From Candidatus Eisenbacteria bacterium (lineage in GTDB: Bacteria > Eisenbacteria > RBG-16-71-46 > SZUA-252), in NCBI GenBank assembly GCA_035712245.1, contig DASTBC010000064.1, positions 1 through 34,443 of the forward strand: a DNA stretch of 34,443 nt. The letters run 5' to 3'. Shown one piece after another: positions 31,354 to 34,443 of this stretch; position 1 is the stretch's first letter, and each line of letters starts with the position of its first letter. The position numbers and the translations under genes are program-made. The notes under the pieces are model-generated. The model saw only the letters and a program-made list of their open reading frames with translations, made no database searches and was not told where the DNA came from.

Positions 31354-32562
31354 CTATTCGGGTGTGGTCAGATCCTGATTCGTGCCCTCGTCGGGGGAGT
31401 CCTCGAGGCCGCCGGACCGCTCGAGACGAACGGAATCATCCGCAGTCTGACGAGCTCGCTTCCGCGCCTCCGCGCGCTTCCGGTTCATGAACTTCGAACC
31501 GAACAGTCGCTCCGCCTCGTACTGGTTATGCGCTCGACAGCGCAGCCGGAGCCCTTCCAAGGTGTGCTTCCCCCCGCGCGCATAGGGCTGGACATGGTCG
31601 ATCTCGAGGAAACGCTTCGCCTCGCACCGATGACCGTTCGCCCCCACGAACGTGCACCTCGACTTGTCTCGCTCCCACACCGCGCGCCGAACCGAGGCGG
31701 GAACGTAGCGCGAGCGCTCGACGATGCGCTGGTACGTCCGCGAGCGGGTCCTCGAGCCGATCTTCTGCCTCTCGAGCTGCACGATGAGCGTGTCGAGCGC
31801 GCGATCGAGCACCTCGGCGACATCCCCGGTGGGAACGGCGTGACTGAGCAGCGCTTGCGCGTATCGCAGCTTGTCATGGAGATCTTTCCCGATCGTGAGC
31901 CGGACCAGATATCGCTCCGCGTACGGCAGCGGGGCGGAGGGTGCGCCAGCTTGCCCCGGGGCAAGTTCCGGGCGCTCCGGCTCCGGGGAAGTGACGCCCG
32001 CGGGGGAGCTCGGGTCGCCTGACTCGCCCAGGCCAAGCTGAGACCCCGCAACGTCGTCAAACGGTGGGTTCGCGCCCCGGCCAACTTGCCCCGGGGCAAG
32101 TGGCGGGCGAATCGCCGGGAGCGCTCGGACGGTCGGCGTGGGCTCGACGGTCCTCGTGTCCGGGAACAACCGCGCGAGGTGGACCTCGATCTCGGACTTC
32201 CGCCGGTGTGTCGCCGCGCTCATGAGCTCCTCGAGGTTCTGCGGCGTGAGATGCGGCGCAAGGAGGCAAGCCCCTGCCAGGTGCAGGCGGCCGTCGGCAA
32301 GTGCCTCGAACAGGACCGGGAACCGACGGGCGGCACGTGCTACCTGGATCCGCTTGAACGCGGCGTCATCGGAGAGCTTGAGCACGTTCACGCAATACGT
32401 GTGCATCGAGGAGTGTCCCGCCGGCAGGTACAGGCGCCGGGCGTCCACCTCCGCGATGTGCGCCAGGACCTCGGCCGTGGTCGCTCGCTCTCGAGCGATC
32501 AGCTCGGACAGATGACGCAGGAGGGTTTCATCACTGAGATGGGCAAGGGTGTAGCAGCGCAT
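31354..32562 (-). CDS. HNH endonuclease-domain protein with DUF222-like N-terminus
   Basis: 402 aa. Residues 1-135 are helical and resemble the N-terminal half of DUF222/13E12-type HNH proteins (DETLLRHLSELIARERATTAEVLAHIAEVD). A Pro/Gly-rich linker (about 140-215) holds two LAPGQ motifs encoded by palindromic repeats. Residues 216-290 are again helical and Arg-rich. The nuclease domain follows: WERDKSRCTF with Cys303, GHRC Cys313, the IDH motif with His323, then RLRCRAHN with Cys342, His345 and Asn346, a zinc-stapled HNH fold. Genes of this type are often multicopy in high-GC bacteria and have no settled role. A promoter-like site lies at 32631-32659. It is flanked by metabolic genes, with no restriction or toxin partner. 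Confidence 0.88.
   Translation of the reverse strand: MRCYTLAHLSDETLLRHLSELIARERATTAEVLAHIAEVDARRLYLPAGHSSMHTYCVNVLKLSDDAAFKRIQVARAARRFPVLFEALADGRLHLAGACLLAPHLTPQNLEELMSAATHRRKSEIEVHLARLFPDTRTVEPTPTVRALPAIRPPLAPGQVGRGANPPFDDVAGSQLGLGESGDPSSPAGVTSPEPERPELAPGQAGAPSAPLPYAERYLVRLTIGKDLHDKLRYAQALLSHAVPTGDVAEVLDRALDTLIVQLERQKIGSRTRSRTYQRIVERSRYVPASVRRAVWERDKSRCTFVGANGHRCEAKRFLEIDHVQPYARGGKHTLEGLRLRCRAHNQYEAERLFGSKFMNRKRAEARKRARQTADDSVRLERSGGLEDSPDEGTNQDLTTPE
31949..31966. repeat. Palindromic repeat inside HNH gene, copy 1
   Basis: CTTGCCCCGGGGCAAG is a perfect 16-bp palindrome at 31950-31965, with one mismatch to the 18-bp core at the flank. It is read in frame as LAPGQ (residues 155-159) in the linker of the HNH protein. 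Confidence 0.9.
32084..32101. repeat. Palindromic repeat inside HNH gene, copy 2
   Basis: ACTTGCCCCGGGGCAAGT, exact 18-bp palindrome, 135 bp (45 codons) from copy 1 and translated in the same frame as LAPGQ. The identical 18-mer occurs at 39-56 and 184-201. Confidence 0.9.
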
Positions 32563-32630
32563 GACGGGCCTTTCGTGCGGGGCGAGTTGTGGTTCGGCCC
32601 TGGGGGGTGGGTCGGTGTTCGGAGGACTTC

Positions 32631-32659
32631 CTTATAACACGGAGGATTCGATGCCACAA
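32631..32659 (-). promoter_or_regulatory. Sigma70-type promoter for the HNH gene
   Basis: On the minus strand TTGTGG (32659-32654) is followed after exactly 17 bases by TATAAG (32636-32631), matching five of six -10 positions. Transcription would start about 60 bases ahead of the HNH ATG. TATAA-like boxes are rare in this GC-rich DNA, which adds weight. Confidence 0.5.
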
Positions 32660-32720
32660 AGAGGCGAGAGTGGCTCCCGTCTCCTGAGAGGCGCGCGCGC
32701 CCGAGGATCCGGTCGCGTCG

Positions 32721-33956
32721 CTAGCTCGCGATCAGCTCCCGGGTGATCGCCCCCACGGTCGGACACCCCGAGAGGCCCATCGCCATGACGAGCTCCGAGC
32801 GCATCATCTCGAGCGTGAATCGCACGCCCTGCTCGCCTCCTGCCGCGAGGCCCCACAGCACGGGACGGCCGACCAGGACCGCGCGAGCGCCCAGACCGAG
32901 AGCCTTGAGCACGTCGGTGCCCCGGCGCACGCCGCCGTCCATCAGGACTTCCACACGACCCGCCACGGCTTCGACCACGTGAGGGAGCGCGCGCAACGTG
33001 GGCTCGCAGCCGTCGAGCTGCCGGCCCCCATGATTGGACACGACGATTCCGCTCACGCCGGCCTGGACCGCGAGATCGGCGTCCGCCGCCGCGATCACCC
33101 CCTTCACCACGATGGGGAGCTTCGTCTCCGACCGGATCCACGCCACCGAATCCCACGTGAGGGATGAGTCGATCAAACGGCTGGCCGCCACCGCGAACCC
33201 GGAGCCGGCCTTGGTGCGGGGCATGGTCGCGCGGTCTCCCTCGAAGTTTCGCAGCGTGAGCCCGGGAGGAAGCGAAAACCGGTTCCGCACGTCGCGCTCG
33301 CGCCTGCCGAGCACGGGCGTGTCCACGGTGAGGCAGATCGCGCGATAACCGGCCGCCTCGGCGCGCCGAAGGAGATCGCGGCAGATCTCCCGCTCGGGAG
33401 CCATGTAGAGCTGGAACCAGAGCGGCCCCGTGGCGGCCGCGGCGACCTCCTCCAGGCTGCACGTCGCGATCGTGCTCACGATCATGATCGTCCCCGCGGC
33501 GCCGGCCGCTCGCGCGGTGGCGAGCTCGCCGTCGGGATGCGCCATCCGCTGGTAGGCCGTGGGCGCGATCAGGACGGGCATCGAGACCGGGACGCCCAGC
33601 ACGCTCGTGGAGGGATCCACGGCGCTCACGCCGACGAGCGCCCGGGGACGAAGGAACACATGGCGGAACGCGTCGCGGTTCGCCTCGAGCGTCTGCTCGT
33701 CCTCCGCGCCGCCCGCGTAGTAGTCGTAGACGGAGCGCGGGAGGCGCGCCCGCGCGACCTCCTCGAGGTCCGTGACGCACGCGCAGGATTCGTATTCGGA
33801 CGCCGCGTCCCGGCCCGGCGTGGCACGGACGGCTTTCGCCGGCGTGGCACGGAGGGCTTTCGCGGGCTTGGCACGGACGGCTTTCGCCGGCTTGGCACGG
33901 ACGGCTCCCGCCGGCCTGGCGCGCAGGGCAGACGGCTTCGATCGACGCACGGCCAT
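32721..33956 (-). CDS. FMN-dependent 2-hydroxyacid oxidase/dehydrogenase with basic repeat N-terminus
   Basis: 411 aa. Residues about 60-411 are a complete alpha-hydroxy-acid-oxidising TIM barrel: YDYYAGGAEDE, PVLIAPTAYQRMAHPDGE, QLYM (Tyr184), TVDTPVLGRRERDVRN, the FMN-phosphate lysine in VVKG, and the catalytic His309 with Arg312 in VSNHGGRQLDG. Lactate oxidase, glycolate oxidase and LldD share these; the oxygen or quinone preference cannot be decided. The first 50 residues are five degenerate octapeptides (RAKPAKAV type) encoded by 24-bp repeats and resemble histone H1-like tails. Start ATG 33956 is preferred as it follows the upstream stop by 8 bp; no SD is obvious, suggesting re-initiation. 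Confidence 0.93.
   Translation of the reverse strand: MAVRRSKPSALRARPAGAVRAKPAKAVRAKPAKALRATPAKAVRATPGRDAASEYESCACVTDLEEVARARLPRSVYDYYAGGAEDEQTLEANRDAFRHVFLRPRALVGVSAVDPSTSVLGVPVSMPVLIAPTAYQRMAHPDGELATARAAGAAGTIMIVSTIATCSLEEVAAAATGPLWFQLYMAPEREICRDLLRRAEAAGYRAICLTVDTPVLGRRERDVRNRFSLPPGLTLRNFEGDRATMPRTKAGSGFAVAASRLIDSSLTWDSVAWIRSETKLPIVVKGVIAAADADLAVQAGVSGIVVSNHGGRQLDGCEPTLRALPHVVEAVAGRVEVLMDGGVRRGTDVLKALGLGARAVLVGRPVLWGLAAGGEQGVRFTLEMMRSELVMAMGLSGCPTVGAITRELIAS
33817..33912 (-). repeat. Four tandem 24-bp repeats encoding Lys/Ala/Pro/Arg octapeptides
   Basis: Units start at 33817, 33841, 33865 and 33889, each beginning GGC(G/T)TGGCACGGA on the plus strand, with a fifth decayed unit from 33913. 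They encode A-V-R-A-K-P-A-K-like octapeptides at the N-terminus of the FMN oxidase. Variation is mostly at one or two bases per unit, so the expansion is fairly recent. Confidence 0.9.
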
Positions 33957-33964
33957 CCCCGGGG

Positions 33965-34443
33965 CTACTTCGGCGCCGGCGCGGGCGGCTTCGGGTTCAC
34001 GTTCTTCTTCATGCGGGACGCCACGGCGTCGACGTTCACTCCGATCTCCTTGCCGATCGCGTTCCAATCCATGCCGGAGCGACGCAGCTCGACCACTTCG
34101 GCGGGCGTGGCTTTCTTGCGGCTCGCGCGCGAGAACCCGTACACCATCGCGAGGTCGCCGTAGCCGATGCCCCACGTCTGCTGCTGTTCGCGAAGCGTCT
34201 CGGGAGGAATCGCGAGCTGCTTCGAGAGACGGCTCACGACGGCTTCCTCGCCCTCGGGAGTGGACGCCTCGGTGTTGATCTTCGCGACCATCTTCTGGAT
34301 GCGCTGAAGCGAGGTCTCCTTGGTCGTCACGGGCTTCGTCTGGGCGGTCTTGGAATCCGCGGCGCACGAGCGAGGCGTGGCGAGAAGGCCGCCGATCAGG
34401 GAGAAGACCGTCACGAGGCACACGATCGAGGAGCGAAGCGGAG
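33965..34443 (-). CDS. Exported protein with C-terminal HTH-like segment (5' end outside window)
   Basis: The frame stays open to the right edge, so the start codon is probably beyond it; a GTG at 34421-34423 is the only internal candidate, and it would fall inside the hydrophobic segment. Visible at the N-terminus is a signal-like sequence (IVCLVTVFSLIGGLLA, cleavage near SCAA), then a Thr/Lys-rich linker. A helical region includes EEAVVSRLSKQLAIPPETL, and a C-terminal segment (TPAEVVELRRSGMDWNAIGKE, then IGVNVDAVASRMKK) has the spacing of a helix-turn-helix. It ends PKPPAPAPK. A secreted protein with a DNA-binding-like fold is unusual; the fold may serve protein or wall binding instead. It lies 8 bp ahead of the FMN oxidase gene. 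Confidence 0.75.
   Translation of the reverse strand, partial: PLRSSIVCLVTVFSLIGGLLATPRSCAADSKTAQTKPVTTKETSLQRIQKMVAKINTEASTPEGEEAVVSRLSKQLAIPPETLREQQQTWGIGYGDLAMVYGFSRASRKKATPAEVVELRRSGMDWNAIGKEIGVNVDAVASRMKKNVNPKPPAPAPK

Noticed and set aside
32651-32746. 31-codon plus-strand frame with GGAGG ahead of its ATG
   Set aside because: The product is Arg/Ser/Gly-rich without pattern, overlaps the FMN oxidase end in antisense, and the nearby TATAA box fits the HNH promoter better.

Overview
The window is high-GC DNA (roughly two thirds GC or more by eye) from a Gram-negative bacterium. It encodes several outer-membrane beta-barrels, lipoproteins with cleavable signals, a TolB-like propeller and periplasmic peptidoglycan enzymes. 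Gene order matches no model genome I know. An uncultured or deep-branching lineage (Eisenbacteria, Gemmatimonadota or Myxococcota-like) is my inference only. No rRNA, tRNA, CRISPR array, integrase or transposase was recognised. TTG and GTG starts behind good Shine-Dalgarno (SD) sites are common, and many genes overlap by 4 bp (ATGA/GTGA).

Layout, left to right. 1-270 holds palindromic repeats upstream of a plus-strand barrel gene (271-996). A minus-strand pair follows: a class III aminotransferase (3239-1923) coupled to a lipoprotein (1926-1051). Next is a minus-strand cell-wall pair, a D,D-carboxypeptidase (6127-5078) and an M23 endopeptidase with SLH-like repeats (5077-3347), then a PDZ/coiled-coil protein (7071-6406). 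A tightly overlapping minus operon carries an rRNA/tRNA m5U methyltransferase, a catalytic and a non-catalytic M16 peptidase subunit, and a secreted beta-helix protein (12702-7250).

On the plus strand, a membrane sensor that looks like a histidine kinase without its histidine (12815-14677) is followed by an unusually AT-rich stretch. Then come two tandem micro-genes, 14990-15061 and 15132-15200, encoding 23- and 22-residue peptides with an identical FAGGGGGKAGW ending. They are followed by RNA hairpins, a periplasmic helical protein (15545-16054) and a strong terminator. The twin peptides are the most novel-looking item in the window.

The rest contains a minus sulfatase/beta-barrel pair (19271-16187), lon with a basic tail (19808-22417), a minus cluster of large barrel, lipoprotein and small membrane protein (26240-22386), and a plus cluster of aspartate-semialdehyde dehydrogenase, histidine phosphatase and TolB-like propeller (26266-29222). 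Then come a minus SRPBCC/ketosynthase pair (31240-29424), an HNH-endonuclease gene containing two in-frame copies of the palindromic repeat (32562-31354), and an FMN-dependent 2-hydroxyacid oxidase (33956-32721). The last follows an exported HTH-like protein that runs off the right edge.

Two themes recur. One is a dispersed palindrome, ACTTGCCCCGGGGCAAGT, found both between and inside genes. The other is low-complexity Lys/Arg/Ala-rich extensions on otherwise ordinary enzymes (Lon, FMN oxidase, ASADH, M23 peptidase, carboxypeptidase).
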